Notes: generated by a model from the letters alone, not told the origin. Counted from the first letter of the stretch, positions 19,950 through 30,410 are shown. The stretch: 64,000 nt of DNA from an uncultured Helicobacteraceae bacterium (GCA_947588965.1 CANQAN010000008.1:1-64000); one strand, 5' to 3'. Program-made: numbers and translations.

Positions 19950-21236
19950 TTATATCCCTACAATAACCAATGCGCAAAGTGCTGCTAAAAGCACGGGCAA
20001 GGTTACAACAATAGCCACGGCTGTGTAATGTAAGAATCCAATGGAGATTCCATAACGTTTGAGATTACTCAACCATAATAATGTCGCTAGAGAGCCTATT
20101 GGTGTGAGCTTTGAGCCGATATTGCAACCTAAGAGATGTGCAAAAGTTAGAATCTCATGGCTTTGCATATCTAAGAGTGCAAGATTCCCCAAAACAACCA
20201 TGGGTAAGTTATTAATGAGACTTGAACCAATGCTTGAGAGGATTCCAACCCAAAACACTTGCTCCCATATTTGCAGATGCCCCTTTAATTCTAAAAAGGA
20301 TTCATGTTTTAAAATCTCCAAAAGTCCGGCATTTTTAAGCCCAAAGACGACAATAAACAAACCCAAACTAAAGACAACAATACTAAAAGGAGACTCTCTT
20401 AAGAGTACAAAGAGACGTATTTTGCCTAAGAGGATTCCATAAAGCGCACAAACAAAAGCAATAAAAAGTGTCCAAAGGCTCAAAGGAATCTTAAGGGATT
20501 CACCACAAACGATTCCAAGCAATAAACAAAACACGAGAAAAAAGCAGAAAATAATGACATTCTTAGAGGGCAAAATATTGTGTGTCAGGGAGATTTCAAG
20601 CTGTTGAGGGAGTTTTCTACCAAAAATTATCCAAAACATTATAAAAGTGGCTAATACAGCCAAAATTTGTGGCGCAATCATTAAAAGGGTGAATCTCAAA
20701 AAGGAAATTTTGAAAATGTCTGCTGTGATGATATTTGTGAGATTAGAAAAGACAAAGAGATTTGAGGCAAAATCGCTCAAAAAAACCATAAAGAGCAAGA
20801 AAATAATCAAAGGATTGCGCACAAAAGAAGCGTTCTTGAAGCCCTGTAGAAGCGCAAAAACAAGCGGTGTGAGAATTAAGATAGCTCCATCATTTGCAAA
20901 GAGTGTTGCTAAAGAACTTGCAAAGATTCCAAAGAATAGGTAGAATCTCCAGACCTCTAGTGTATGTGTTCCTAAAGAGAGAGAAAAGCGCAGAATCCAA
21001 TGTGCTAAAACCTCAAAAAAACCCAATTTTTCTAAAGAGAGGGCAAATATGATAAGCCCTATGAGTGTCAAAGTGCTGTTTTGTACCATCTCCCACACAA
21101 GTGCAACATCGCTGAATGTTACACTTCCAACTAAGAGGCAAACAAAAGCCCCCGCAATACTAGAGAACCAAATAGGAATCCCAAAGGGACGTACATAAAT
21201 AAGCAACATAACGACAATAAAGACTGCAAAAGACAT
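19950..21236 (-). CDS. ArsB/NhaD-family transporter (arsenite-efflux-like)
   Basis: 12-TM-like hydrophobic protein; WSSIAGAFVCLLVGSVTFSDVALVWEMVQNSTLTLIGLIIFALSLEKLGFFE; ATG at 21236 coupled to the ubiE stop (TAATG). Confidence 0.72.
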   Translation of the reverse strand: MSFAVFIVVMLLIYVRPFGIPIWFSSIAGAFVCLLVGSVTFSDVALVWEMVQNSTLTLIGLIIFALSLEKLGFFEVLAHWILRFSLSLGTHTLEVWRFYLFFGIFASSLATLFANDGAILILTPLVFALLQGFKNASFVRNPLIIFLLFMVFLSDFASNLFVFSNLTNIITADIFKISFLRFTLLMIAPQILAVLATFIMFWIIFGRKLPQQLEISLTHNILPSKNVIIFCFFLVFCLLLGIVCGESLKIPLSLWTLFIAFVCALYGILLGKIRLFVLLRESPFSIVVFSLGLFIVVFGLKNAGLLEILKHESFLELKGHLQIWEQVFWVGILSSIGSSLINNLPMVVLGNLALLDMQSHEILTFAHLLGCNIGSKLTPIGSLATLLWLSNLKRYGISIGFLHYTAVAIVVTLPVLLAALCALVIVGI

Positions 21237-21955
21237 TAGGAATTTTTGGCGATAAAAAGTGTGCAAACACCTGCAGAGAAGGACTTCGTATAGAGTGGAG
21301 TGAAGCCGTTTCCTTGAAGTTCTGCATTGAGCTTTTTTGCTGTGAGGAATTCTTCAATAGAATCGGGTAAATAGCGGTATGCGCGATAATTTTTAGAAAT
21401 GATTCCGCCAATGAAAGGCAAAATGTGCTTCGTGTAAAATCCCATAATGTGCTCTAAGAGGCTTTTGTCTTCACATTTTGTGAATTCTAAAATCACTAAA
21501 ATCCCTCCCTTTTTAATCACTCTTGCAAACTCCTTTAATGCCCGATCTCTCTCTATGACATTGCGGATTCCATAGGCTATGCTTAACACATCTGTGCTTG
21601 CATCTTCTATGGGGATAGAAGTTGCTTCAGAGCGGATAAATGTGACATTTGGAAGTTTTTTACGTGCGATCTTTAGCATCTCTTCACTTGGATCAAGCCC
21701 GATAATATCCTCTATAACGACATTTTCTTTTGTGGCATTTTTCTGCCAATGACTTATCATATCCCCCGTGCCACACGCAACATCAACGATTCTTAGATTT
21801 TTTAGTGTCTCTTCAGAAAGATTGCAAAAGGCAAGTTTGCAAGCCTTTTTTCTCCATGCAATATCAATGCCACAACTCATTATGCGATTGGCTAAATCAT
21901 AACTCTCCGCAATCTCATCAAACATCGCGATAATTTTTTGTTGTTTGCTTTCCAT
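21236..21955 (-). CDS. ubiE: Demethylmenaquinone methyltransferase
   Basis: MFDEIAESYDLANRIMSCGIDIAWR, VDVACGTGDM, AYGIRNV, KGGILVILEFTK. Confidence 0.94.
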   Translation of the reverse strand: MESKQQKIIAMFDEIAESYDLANRIMSCGIDIAWRKKACKLAFCNLSEETLKNLRIVDVACGTGDMISHWQKNATKENVVIEDIIGLDPSEEMLKIARKKLPNVTFIRSEATSIPIEDASTDVLSIAYGIRNVIERDRALKEFARVIKKGGILVILEFTKCEDKSLLEHIMGFYTKHILPFIGGIISKNYRAYRYLPDSIEEFLTAKKLNAELQGNGFTPLYTKSFSAGVCTLFIAKNS

Positions 21956-21963
21956 TGCGTTCC

Positions 21964-23409
21964 TTAAGATTTTTTGTCTGCAGAGTTTTGTGAGTTTTTA
22001 ACAAGAGAATTTTGCGCTAAGATGAGCCAAGCGCGTAAGCTTTCAATCTGCTCTAAAGTCGCTCGTGTGGAAGTGCCACCATAGGAATTGCGTTGATTCA
22101 TGGAGCGCTCTAAATTAAGACTCTGATGGGCATCGGGTGGAATCCTAGAATCCACACTGCAAAGCTCGTTTTCGTTGAGTGCGCTTAAATCTTTCCCTAA
22201 AGATTCTGCATGGGCAACCGCCTTGCCCGTTATATGATGGGCTTCTCTGAAGGGAATCTTACAGTGTAAAACGAGGAAATCCGCCAAGTCTGTTGCTGTT
22301 AAATGTCCAATTTGGCACGCTTTTAGCATATTGTCTGCGTGGATTGTCATAGTCATGAGAGCTTCTTTGAGGATTCTTAGGGAAATTTCTAAGGTTTCAA
22401 AGCTGTCAAACACACATTCTTTGTCCTCTTGTGTGTCTTTATTGTAGGCAAGGGGAAGCCCCTTTAGAACGACTAAAAGCGAGATGAGATTGCCATAAAT
22501 GCGCCCACTTTTACCACGTAAGAGTTCGGGTACATCGGGATTTTTCTTTTGTGGCATGATGGAGCTTCCTGTGGAATAGGCATCGCTTAAGGTGATGAAT
22601 TTGAACTCATAGCTACTCCATAGTACGAGTTCTTCGGCAAGTCTTGAAATGTGCATAGCAATCAATGAGCAATCATACAAAAAATCAAGCGCAAAATCCC
22701 TATCACTCACAGAATCCATAGCGTTGAGAGTGGGAGCTTCAAATCCTAATTTCTTCGCACTAAAGAATCTGTCTATCTCATAGGGTGTTCCTGCAAGGGC
22801 TGCTGCGCCTAGAGGACAATAATTATTGCGCTTAAAAGAGGATTCTAACCTTTCAAAATCGCGCATAAACATATTGGCATATGCACACATTACAAAGCCA
22901 AAATTCACGGGTTGTGCATGTTGCAAATGCGTCATTCCGGGAAACATACTCTGTGTGTGTGCTTGAGCGATCTCCAAAAAAGCTTCAATGAGTTCTAAAA
23001 CAAGCCTACGCAATGTGCAGTTAGAATCCAGCACAAAGAGTCTAAAGTCTAGTGCGACTTGATCGTTGCGACTGCGGGCGGTATGGAGCTTTTTGCCTGT
23101 TTCACCAATGAGTTGTGTGAGGCGCTTTTCTAGTGCCATATGAATGTCTTCATCGCTGAGTACAAAGGAAAATGCGCCCGATTCTATCTCGGTTTGAATC
23201 TGTGCGAGGGCATCGCAGATTTTTTGAGATTCTTCTGCGCTTAGGATTCCACATTTTGCGAGCATTTGCGCATGGACTTGTGAGCCAAGAATGTCTTGTT
23301 TGTAAAGTTTGCGATCAAAAGGCAGAGAAGCATTAAAGACATCTAAAATCTCTGCAGTATCGGATTTGAAGCGCCCTCCCCAAAGCTTTTGATGAGAATC
23401 TTGTGTCAT
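21964..23409 (-). CDS. argH: Argininosuccinate lyase
   Basis: [43 protein letters not shown]. Confidence 0.97.
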   Translation of the reverse strand: MTQDSHQKLWGGRFKSDTAEILDVFNASLPFDRKLYKQDILGSQVHAQMLAKCGILSAEESQKICDALAQIQTEIESGAFSFVLSDEDIHMALEKRLTQLIGETGKKLHTARSRNDQVALDFRLFVLDSNCTLRRLVLELIEAFLEIAQAHTQSMFPGMTHLQHAQPVNFGFVMCAYANMFMRDFERLESSFKRNNYCPLGAAALAGTPYEIDRFFSAKKLGFEAPTLNAMDSVSDRDFALDFLYDCSLIAMHISRLAEELVLWSSYEFKFITLSDAYSTGSSIMPQKKNPDVPELLRGKSGRIYGNLISLLVVLKGLPLAYNKDTQEDKECVFDSFETLEISLRILKEALMTMTIHADNMLKACQIGHLTATDLADFLVLHCKIPFREAHHITGKAVAHAESLGKDLSALNENELCSVDSRIPPDAHQSLNLERSMNQRNSYGGTSTRATLEQIESLRAWLILAQNSLVKNSQNSADKKS

Positions 23410-23418
23410 AGGATTCCT

Positions 23419-23847
23419 TTAAAATGGTCTTAAGACGGCAAGAATTGCAATGACAATCAATACAAGCGTTGGAATCTCATTATAAGCGCGGAAAAATTTT
23501 CCACTTTTATTGCAACGATCTTCCCTTAAACTGATTAAAAAGCGATACAGGCTGTAGTGATAGAGTGCTAAGAGGATAACAAGGAGAATCTTGACATGCA
23601 GCCAACCCGACTTCAGTAAGCTCGGCTCTAAAAGCACCAACCACACTCCCGAAAGCAGTGTGCAAACAAGCGCAGGATAGCCGATGAACTTAAATAGCTT
23701 TTCTTCTTGGATTTTTACAACTTCAACAAATCCCGCATTCTTAATGTGTTCGCTGTGATATACAAACAGACGCGGCAGATAAAAGAGCATCGCCATCCAC
23801 GAGACAAGCGCGACAATGTGAAAGATTTTGACATACAAATAGACCAT
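23419..23847 (-). CDS. hemJ: HemJ-family protoporphyrinogen oxidase / UPF0093 membrane protein
   Basis: LYVKIFHIVALVSWMAMLFYLPRLFVYH; four TM segments. Confidence 0.85.
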   Translation of the reverse strand: MVYLYVKIFHIVALVSWMAMLFYLPRLFVYHSEHIKNAGFVEVVKIQEEKLFKFIGYPALVCTLLSGVWLVLLEPSLLKSGWLHVKILLVILLALYHYSLYRFLISLREDRCNKSGKFFRAYNEIPTLVLIVIAILAVLRPF

Positions 23848-23953
23848 TGCAAACCTTTAAACTAAAGTGCAATTGTAGCAAAACAGACTTAAAAGTGAGA
23901 GAAAATCATTAATTTTTGCGTATAATTCGGAAATTTTTTAAAAGGATTCCTAT

Positions 23954-24613
23954 TTGCTGTCCCTTGATTTTTCGTTTATACAAAGTGCGTTTCCAATTTT
24001 TATGAAAGCCCTTGGACTCACATTGCATCTTTCATTTTTTGGAATCGTGTTTTCAATCCTTTTGGGGGGATTGATTGCCTGTTTGCAGCATTTAAAGAAT
24101 CGCTTTTTAAACGCATTGATACAAGGATACATTGAGCTTTCACGTAACACACCCCTTCTCATTCAAATTTTCTTTTTGTATTATGGATTGCCACAAATGG
24201 GGCTTAAGCTTGAGGGCTACACTTGTGCGCTTTTAGGTGTTGTGTTTTTAGGAGGGAGTTATATGTCTGAATCCTTTCGTGCAGGAATAGAATCGGTTGA
24301 GAGGATTCAGCTAGAATCTGGGCAGAGTTTAGGGCTTAATGAGCAACAGCTTATGCGCTTTATTATTTTGCCACAGAGCTTAATGGTGAGTTTGCCTTAT
24401 ATCGCTGCAAATGCGATTTTCTTGCTTAAAGAGACTTCTGTTGTGAGTGCGATTGCTCTTGCTGATGTGCTGTATGTTAGCAAAGATCTCATTGGGAGTT
24501 ATTATAAGACAAGCGAAACGCTCTTGCTTCTTGTTTTGTGCTATTTGGTGGTTTTGTTGCCTCTGTCTTTCTTGTTTGCTCTCTTAGAGAAAAGATATAA
24601 GAGATTTCTTTAG
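23954..24613 (+). CDS. Polar amino-acid ABC transporter permease
   Basis: GLTLHLSFFGIVFSILLG, IELSRNTPLLIQIFFLYYG, EAA-type loop ESGQSLGLNEQQLMRFIILPQS. Confidence 0.93.
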   Translation: MLSLDFSFIQSAFPIFMKALGLTLHLSFFGIVFSILLGGLIACLQHLKNRFLNALIQGYIELSRNTPLLIQIFFLYYGLPQMGLKLEGYTCALLGVVFLGGSYMSESFRAGIESVERIQLESGQSLGLNEQQLMRFIILPQSLMVSLPYIAANAIFLLKETSVVSAIALADVLYVSKDLIGSYYKTSETLLLLVLCYLVVLLPLSFLFALLEKRYKRFL

Positions 24614-24629
24614 ATTTTTAGGGGTTTAT

Positions 24630-25283
24630 GTGGAGATTCTTTTTTTGCCTCAAAACGTCCTAAGGATTCTGCAAGGAATGTTTGTAACATTCCAAATTGC
24701 GCTTATTGCGATTGCTTTTTCCTGTGCGTTTGGTTTTGTCTTAGGATATTTAATGACTTTGCGCTCTAGAAGTGTGCGCTTTATTTGCCGGGCTTATTTA
24801 GAATCCATTCGTATCATTCCGATTTTGGCATGGCTGTTTATTGTGTATTTTGGATTTGCGAGTGTGGTTAATTTGAGTGGTTTTTGGGCATGTGTTGTAA
24901 CATTTAGCTTTTGGGGGATTGCAGAAATGGGCGATTTGGTGCGCGGAGCAATTTCAAGCTTGGCAAAGCATCAAGAACAAAGCGCAAGGGCATTGGGCTT
25001 GAAAGAATGGCAAGTGCAGGTTTTTGTGATTTTTCCACAAAGTTTTAGGAGGCTTCTCCCCGGACTTGTGAATCTCTTTACAAGAATGATTAAGACCACT
25101 TCTTTGGCTGCTCTCATTGGAGTGAGCGATATGTTGAAGGTCGGACAGCAAATCATTGAGGTCAATCTCATTGATTATCCTGCGGCAAGCTTTTGGGTCT
25201 ATGGCGGAATCTTTGTGCTGTATTTTGTGCTGTGCTATCCGCTATCGTTCATGAGCCGTCATTTAGAGAAAAAACTCGCTTAA
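24630..25283 (+). CDS. Polar amino-acid ABC transporter permease
   Basis: Permease fold with EQSARALGLKEWQVQVFVIFPQSFRRLLPGL loop; GTG start. Confidence 0.92.
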   Translation: MEILFLPQNVLRILQGMFVTFQIALIAIAFSCAFGFVLGYLMTLRSRSVRFICRAYLESIRIIPILAWLFIVYFGFASVVNLSGFWACVVTFSFWGIAEMGDLVRGAISSLAKHQEQSARALGLKEWQVQVFVIFPQSFRRLLPGLVNLFTRMIKTTSLAALIGVSDMLKVGQQIIEVNLIDYPAASFWVYGGIFVLYFVLCYPLSFMSRHLEKKLA

Positions 25284-25294
25284 AGGATTTGTGT

Positions 25295-26032
25295 ATGATG
25301 TTGTTAAAAGTAGAAAATCTTACTAAAAAATATGGCACAAATCTCGTATTGGATAGGATTAATTTAGAGATTCCAAAGGGTGAGGTTTGCGCGATTTTAG
25401 GTCCTAGTGGTTGTGGGAAAAGCACATTTTTGCGTTGTATTAATGGGTTAGAATCCATACAGGGAGGCAAGATATTCTTTGAAGAATTGCAAATTGCGGG
25501 TGAAAATGTGAAAACAAAGTGGTCGCAAGTGCGCCAAAAAATTGGCATGGTTTTCCAAAATTACGAACTTTTCCCGCATTTGAGTGTATTAGAAAACATC
25601 ATTTTAGCCCCAATGAAAGTGCAAAAACGCAAGAGAGAGGAGGCGACCGAAGAAGCCTTAGGGCTTCTCTCTCGTGTGGGTTTAGAGGATAAAAAGAATA
25701 TGTATCCTAGAAGTCTAAGCGGCGGACAGAAGCAACGCGTTGCGATTGTGCGCTCACTTTGTATGCATCCTCAAATGATGCTTTTTGATGAGGTGACGGC
25801 TTCACTTGATCCTGAAATGGTGAAAGAAGTCTTAGAAGTGATTAGGGAATTGGCAAATGAGGGAATGACAATGTTGCTTGTAACGCATGAGATGAAGTTT
25901 GCAGAAAATGTCGCGGACAAAATTGTGTTTTTTGACAATGGAAAAATCGCTGAAATTGCTACACCACAAGAGTTTTTTAAAAATCCAAAGACGCAACGCG
26001 CCAAGCGTTTTTTGAGTGTTTTTGAATTTTAG
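25295..26032 (+). CDS. glnQ: Polar amino-acid ABC transporter ATP-binding protein (GlnQ-like)
   Basis: LGPSGCGKSTFLRCINGLE, LSGGQKQRVAIVRSL, MMLFDEVTASLDPE; ATG at 25295. Confidence 0.93.
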   Translation: MMLLKVENLTKKYGTNLVLDRINLEIPKGEVCAILGPSGCGKSTFLRCINGLESIQGGKIFFEELQIAGENVKTKWSQVRQKIGMVFQNYELFPHLSVLENIILAPMKVQKRKREEATEEALGLLSRVGLEDKKNMYPRSLSGGQKQRVAIVRSLCMHPQMMLFDEVTASLDPEMVKEVLEVIRELANEGMTMLLVTHEMKFAENVADKIVFFDNGKIAEIATPQEFFKNPKTQRAKRFLSVFEF

Positions 26033-27507
26033 TCACTCATATAATGCGCACCTATGGAAAAATCGCGCTTGAGGGCAGATTCTATGATGTTTTTTGCACT
26101 CATTAAACGCAAACGCAACAGACGTCCCACTCCGCTTTGCAACATCACTTCAACACCGCCTAATGCCTCATTAAGTCCCGATTTTTTGCGGATGATTCCA
26201 ACTTTATTCCACATAAGATTCCTTAGGATCTTTTTGAGATTCTCATCTTGCTCATTTTGTAAAGGCTCTGTGTGGAGCAAAAACTCTCTTGTTTTTTTGT
26301 TTTGATGGCTTTTTCCTAAAATGTCTTGTGCGCTACGTCTTGAAAAGACTAAGCCCTCTAAGAGAGAGTTTGAGGCGAGGCGATTGGCACCATGGACTCC
26401 TGTGCAAGCACATTCACCCACGGCATAGAGATTCTCCATGCCAACGACTTTTCCGACATAGTCTGTTTGGATTCCTCCCATAGAATAGTGAAATGCAGGG
26501 GAAATCGGAATCTTATCTTTGGGCAAATCAAAGCCAAAGGCACTAAGATTGCGCGCGATGTTTGGAAAACGTTCATAAAAAAAATCCTTTGAAAAGGCAC
26601 TAAGATCCAAATACACTTCTTTGTATTCTGGCGCGGAATCTTTATATTGGGATTCTAGTGCGAGCTTGTATTCAAAGATGCTCCTTGCGACTTTGTCACG
26701 TGGTGCGAGTTCGCCTTGTGCATCATAATCAAACAAAAAGCGTTTGCCAAAATAATCCACAATCTGCGCCCCCTCTCCGCGCAAGGCTTCGCTTAAGAGC
26801 ATTTTACGCGCATAGGGCGTTTTGACAAATACGGTGGGATGGAATTGCAACATTTCCATATCTTTGAGTTTCAGCCCATTTTCTAAAATCATTCCATGCA
26901 ATTCGCTAGAAATCGTGTAGGCGTTTGTGTGATATTCAAAGAGCGCACCAACGCCACCATTTGCAAGAATGATGTGGTTGGCATAGAGATTGTAATTGCC
27001 CCTTTTTGTTAAAACACTCACGCCATAGCAATGCCCATCTTCAATCAAGAGTTGTGTGACTGTGGCGTTTTTCCACAATGTATGCGAGACTTGCGCGATG
27101 AGATGCGTATGCAGTACGCGTCCTGTGGAATCTCCACCTGCATGAATGATTCGTGAAGTGCTGTGTGCAGCTTCTTTTGTGAATAGTAAATTTCCTTGTG
27201 CGTCTTTGTCAAAGGGAATGGCACGTTCAATCAAATCATCTAAAATCTCTAAACTCTCTTTGCTAAGAGCCTTCACTGCCTCAATATCGCACAATCCCGC
27301 TCCAGCATTGAGTGTATCTTCTATATGAGAGGTAATATCTTCTGTATTTTTTGCAACAGCGATTCCTCCTTGCGCATAGAATGTGTTGCATTCCCAAGGC
27401 TGATCTTTACAGAGAATGAGGACTTTAAGGTGTTTGGGGAGATTCAAGGAAGCATATAATCCCGCAACACCGGCACCGACAATAATCACATCAAAATTCA
27501 TGGTCAT
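26029..27507 (-). CDS. nadB: L-aspartate oxidase
   Basis: DVIIVGAGVAGLYASL, FYAQGGIAVA, GALFEYHTNAYTISSELHGM, HYSMGGIQTD, CTGVHGANRLASNSLLEGLVF. Confidence 0.95.
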   Translation of the reverse strand: MTMNFDVIIVGAGVAGLYASLNLPKHLKVLILCKDQPWECNTFYAQGGIAVAKNTEDITSHIEDTLNAGAGLCDIEAVKALSKESLEILDDLIERAIPFDKDAQGNLLFTKEAAHSTSRIIHAGGDSTGRVLHTHLIAQVSHTLWKNATVTQLLIEDGHCYGVSVLTKRGNYNLYANHIILANGGVGALFEYHTNAYTISSELHGMILENGLKLKDMEMLQFHPTVFVKTPYARKMLLSEALRGEGAQIVDYFGKRFLFDYDAQGELAPRDKVARSIFEYKLALESQYKDSAPEYKEVYLDLSAFSKDFFYERFPNIARNLSAFGFDLPKDKIPISPAFHYSMGGIQTDYVGKVVGMENLYAVGECACTGVHGANRLASNSLLEGLVFSRRSAQDILGKSHQNKKTREFLLHTEPLQNEQDENLKKILRNLMWNKVGIIRKKSGLNEALGGVEVMLQSGVGRLLRLRLMSAKNIIESALKRDFSIGAHYMSD

Positions 27508-27653
27508 TGTCCTGCAGATTCTTGTGTGTTTTGTTTGGCTCTGAAGGGATCGTCTTTAAAGCCACAGCCTGTGCTGAAGATTGCAAGAAATAAAAGGAAT
27601 AAAATCTGTGCTATAATAAGGACATGAAAAGTGCTTCGGAAGTCTTGGGACAT
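27504..27653 (-). CDS. Predicted 49-aa lipoprotein-like small protein (MSQDFRSTFHVLIIAQILFLLFLAIFSTGCGFKDDPFRAKQNTQESAGQ)
   Basis: Not in the ORF track; AAAGGAG 10 nt before ATG; hydrophobic segment then STGC; stop TGA overlaps the nadB ATG. Confidence 0.6.
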   Translation of the reverse strand: MSQDFRSTFHVLIIAQILFLLFLAIFSTGCGFKDDPFRAKQNTQESAGQ

Positions 27654-28097
27654 GTTTTAGAATCTCCTTTGTTTGAGAAAATGAATGATTACAGAGCGAT
27701 AGCGTATTTTATCCGCTTAATGCCCCCTAGCATAAAGATGGGAATCGCATTTGGTTATCGCAAAAATAATGTATTGTTTTTCGCCCTTAAACGTTCTGGT
27801 TTTCAGCAAGAATTTTACAATAAAAATAATGTTCTGAATCAAATGCTCAAAAAATATCAAGAAGAAAAAGGAGTTCTTGTAGGGGTTGATAAAATTCAGA
27901 CGTTTGTAAAGCGCTCACTCTATCAAGAGGAAATTAAAAAGAATGCAGCAAACAAGCCTACACAAAATTATGGGGAATTAAGCGCGGGTACATTTGAAAA
28001 TTTAGCCACAGTGGAGAAAATTCATGAGATTTTTGAAGAAATACGAGAGATTATTTTGAGGAATAAAGAGCGCGACGCACAAGAGGCGTCAGATTAA
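27624..28097 (+). CDS. Conserved hypothetical protein upstream of uvrC (HP0820-like position; possibly DUF721/DciA-like)
   Basis: Long ORF abutting uvrC on the same strand; family assignment weak. Confidence 0.6.
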   Translation: MKSASEVLGHVLESPLFEKMNDYRAIAYFIRLMPPSIKMGIAFGYRKNNVLFFALKRSGFQQEFYNKNNVLNQMLKKYQEEKGVLVGVDKIQTFVKRSLYQEEIKKNAANKPTQNYGELSAGTFENLATVEKIHEIFEEIREIILRNKERDAQEASD

Positions 28098-28098
28098 A

Positions 28099-29934
28099 AT
28101 GGATTCTGCTTCACTCCAACCTCTATCACAAGCACTTTTAGAGACGATTAAAAAAGTTCCTAATAAGAGTGGCGTTTATCATTATTTTGACAGCTCTGGT
28201 CGGCTCTTATATGTCGGAAAGGCAAAGAATCTCAAAAATCGCATCAAGAGTTATTTCCGCTTCAGTCCGCATCTCGCTCCCGCTCCAAATTTGAGTTTGC
28301 GCATAGCAAAAATGGTGTCCCAAATCGCACAAATGCGCTACCTTATCGTAGAAAATGAAAATGATGCGCTCATTTTGGAAAATTCCCTCATTAAGCAACT
28401 TAAACCCAAGTATAATATACTGCTGCGCGATGATAAGACTTACCCCTATTTGTGTGTGGATTTGCAAGAGGATTTTGCGCGTATCAATCTTGTGAGGAAA
28501 ATCAAAAAAACACAGGGATTGCGCTATTTTGGTCCCTTTTCAAGCGGGGCTAGGGAGCTTTTGGATTCCCTCTATGAGACTTTTCCGCTTGTGCAAAGGG
28601 AATCTTGTAAAAGGGGCAAAAAAGCCTGTTTGTTTTATCAGCTTAAAAGTTGCTTGGCACCTTGTGAGGGGAGGATTTCTAAGGAAGCATATAATGAGAT
28701 CTTACAAAAGGCTATTGAATGCATTGAGAATCCCAAAAAGATTCTTGTTAAACTTGAGGAAAAGATGCAATCTCTCTCCGATGAATTGCGCTTTGAAGAG
28801 GCGTTGATATTGCGCGATAGAATCGCAAAGATTAAACAACTCAATCCTCTCTCATCTGTGGATTTTGCAGAATTGCTTGATTTGGACATTTTTGCTCTTG
28901 TTTGCGAGGAGAAAAATGCTGTTTTAATCAAGCTCTTTATGCGTAATGGAAAGATTATCTCCAGCGCGACACACAATATTAGAAGCGAAAATGGATTTGA
29001 TGAATGTGCCATCTACAAACAAGCTATTTTGAATTATTATTCAAATTCCCTGCCCATTTTGCCAAAGCAGATTCTTATTCCTCATGATTTAGGAGAACAT
29101 AAAGAAGAATTGGAGAATTTTTTACGCCAACAAACGGGGAAGAAAATTTCTATCGTCTCTCCAAAAAGTGGAGACAAAAAACATCTGTGCGATTTAGCAC
29201 TTCAAAATGCCAGAGAAATTTTGCGACTGGAAAGAGACACAGAAAATGAGATTTTTCAAGCCCTAAAGGATCTTTTTGCATTACAGAATGTACCCTATCG
29301 TTTTGAAGTTTTTGACACCTCGCATCACAGAGGGATGCAATGTGTCGGAAGCATGATTGTTTATGAAGGAAATGCTTTTCAAAAAGATTCCTATCGCCAT
29401 TATATCTTAGAGGGGAGAGATGAATATGCTCAAATGCAGGAAATGTTAGAGCGCAGAATTCGAGATTTCAAACAAGAATCCCCGCCTGATTTATGGATTT
29501 TAGATGGAGGAAGCGGACAAATTAATATCGCCAAAACATTGCTAGAGAGTGTTGGAATCAATCTTCAAGTTATCGGAATCTCAAAAGAGAAAATAGACAA
29601 CAAGGCGCACCGCGCTAAGGGAAGCGCAAGGGATATTTTGCGCGATGAAAGCGCAAGGGTTTATAGGCTTCCTCCGAGCGATAAACGACTGCAGTTTGTC
29701 CAAAAACTGCGCGATGAGGCGCATAGATTTGCCATCACATTCCATCAAAAGCAAAAACAAAAAACAATGCGACAATCAAGAATTCTCGCCATCAAAGGTG
29801 TCGGAGTAGCGACACAAAACAAACTGCTAAGTTTCTTTGGTAGTTTTGAGAGCTTACAAAATGCTTCTTTGCAAGACTTAGAAAAGGTGCTATCAAAGCA
29901 CTTAGCACATGATGTGTTCTTAGCTTTGCATTAA
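28099..29934 (+). CDS. uvrC: UvrABC system protein C
   Basis: GIY-YIG N-terminus PNKSGVYHYFDSSGRLLYVGKAKNLKNRIKSYF; UvrC endonuclease domain FDTSHHRGMQCVGSMIVYE. Confidence 0.97.
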   Translation: MDSASLQPLSQALLETIKKVPNKSGVYHYFDSSGRLLYVGKAKNLKNRIKSYFRFSPHLAPAPNLSLRIAKMVSQIAQMRYLIVENENDALILENSLIKQLKPKYNILLRDDKTYPYLCVDLQEDFARINLVRKIKKTQGLRYFGPFSSGARELLDSLYETFPLVQRESCKRGKKACLFYQLKSCLAPCEGRISKEAYNEILQKAIECIENPKKILVKLEEKMQSLSDELRFEEALILRDRIAKIKQLNPLSSVDFAELLDLDIFALVCEEKNAVLIKLFMRNGKIISSATHNIRSENGFDECAIYKQAILNYYSNSLPILPKQILIPHDLGEHKEELENFLRQQTGKKISIVSPKSGDKKHLCDLALQNAREILRLERDTENEIFQALKDLFALQNVPYRFEVFDTSHHRGMQCVGSMIVYEGNAFQKDSYRHYILEGRDEYAQMQEMLERRIRDFKQESPPDLWILDGGSGQINIAKTLLESVGINLQVIGISKEKIDNKAHRAKGSARDILRDESARVYRLPPSDKRLQFVQKLRDEAHRFAITFHQKQKQKTMRQSRILAIKGVGVATQNKLLSFFGSFESLQNASLQDLEKVLSKHLAHDVFLALH

Positions 29935-30410
29935 AAACCGCCAAAATACCTAACCGCACCGACTTTTTGATTCACTTGATTGAGGAGTTTGAGGCTCTCT
30001 TGCGTGAGATTTTGATTCTGCAAGAGGGTCTTTGTCTGCCCTACATCAAGCTGTGGATTGAAGCGATACAATACATCAAAGCCCGCCTTTTCTTCTTGAC
30101 TTAAGATTCCATTTTCAGCCATGGCATTTCCGAGATTTTCCAAAGTACCACTAAAATTGTATGCAAACTTCTGAAGTGTTTTGAGATCGTTGCTTAGAGT
30201 GAAAGAATCCTCTTCAAGCTGTCTGATTGTCTGGTCTGAAAAATCAAACAAATCCTTGATTTCTTGCGTTTTTTCTGTTTTTTGTGTGTTGAAAATCGCG
30301 CTTGAATCTCTATTGAAATAGCCCGAAATATCTGTCTGATTTGTCGTTGTTTTATCATAAGCTTGACTCAACAATCCCCAAGTTTGATTGCTTTTACTAT
30401 CAACATTCAT
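29931..30410 (-). CDS. Uncharacterised protein, candidate RpoN/flagellar-regulon member
   Basis: Good ORF with upstream AAAGGA RBS and a sigma54-type promoter at 30445-30460. Confidence 0.7.
   Translation of the reverse strand: MNVDSKSNQTWGLLSQAYDKTTTNQTDISGYFNRDSSAIFNTQKTEKTQEIKDLFDFSDQTIRQLEEDSFTLSNDLKTLQKFAYNFSGTLENLGNAMAENGILSQEEKAGFDVLYRFNPQLDVGQTKTLLQNQNLTQESLKLLNQVNQKVGAVRYFGGF

Noticed and set aside
24061-24070. G6 run in an ABC permease gene, and another G6 near 56870 in mnmH
   Set aside because: Too short to be a credible phase-variation tract.
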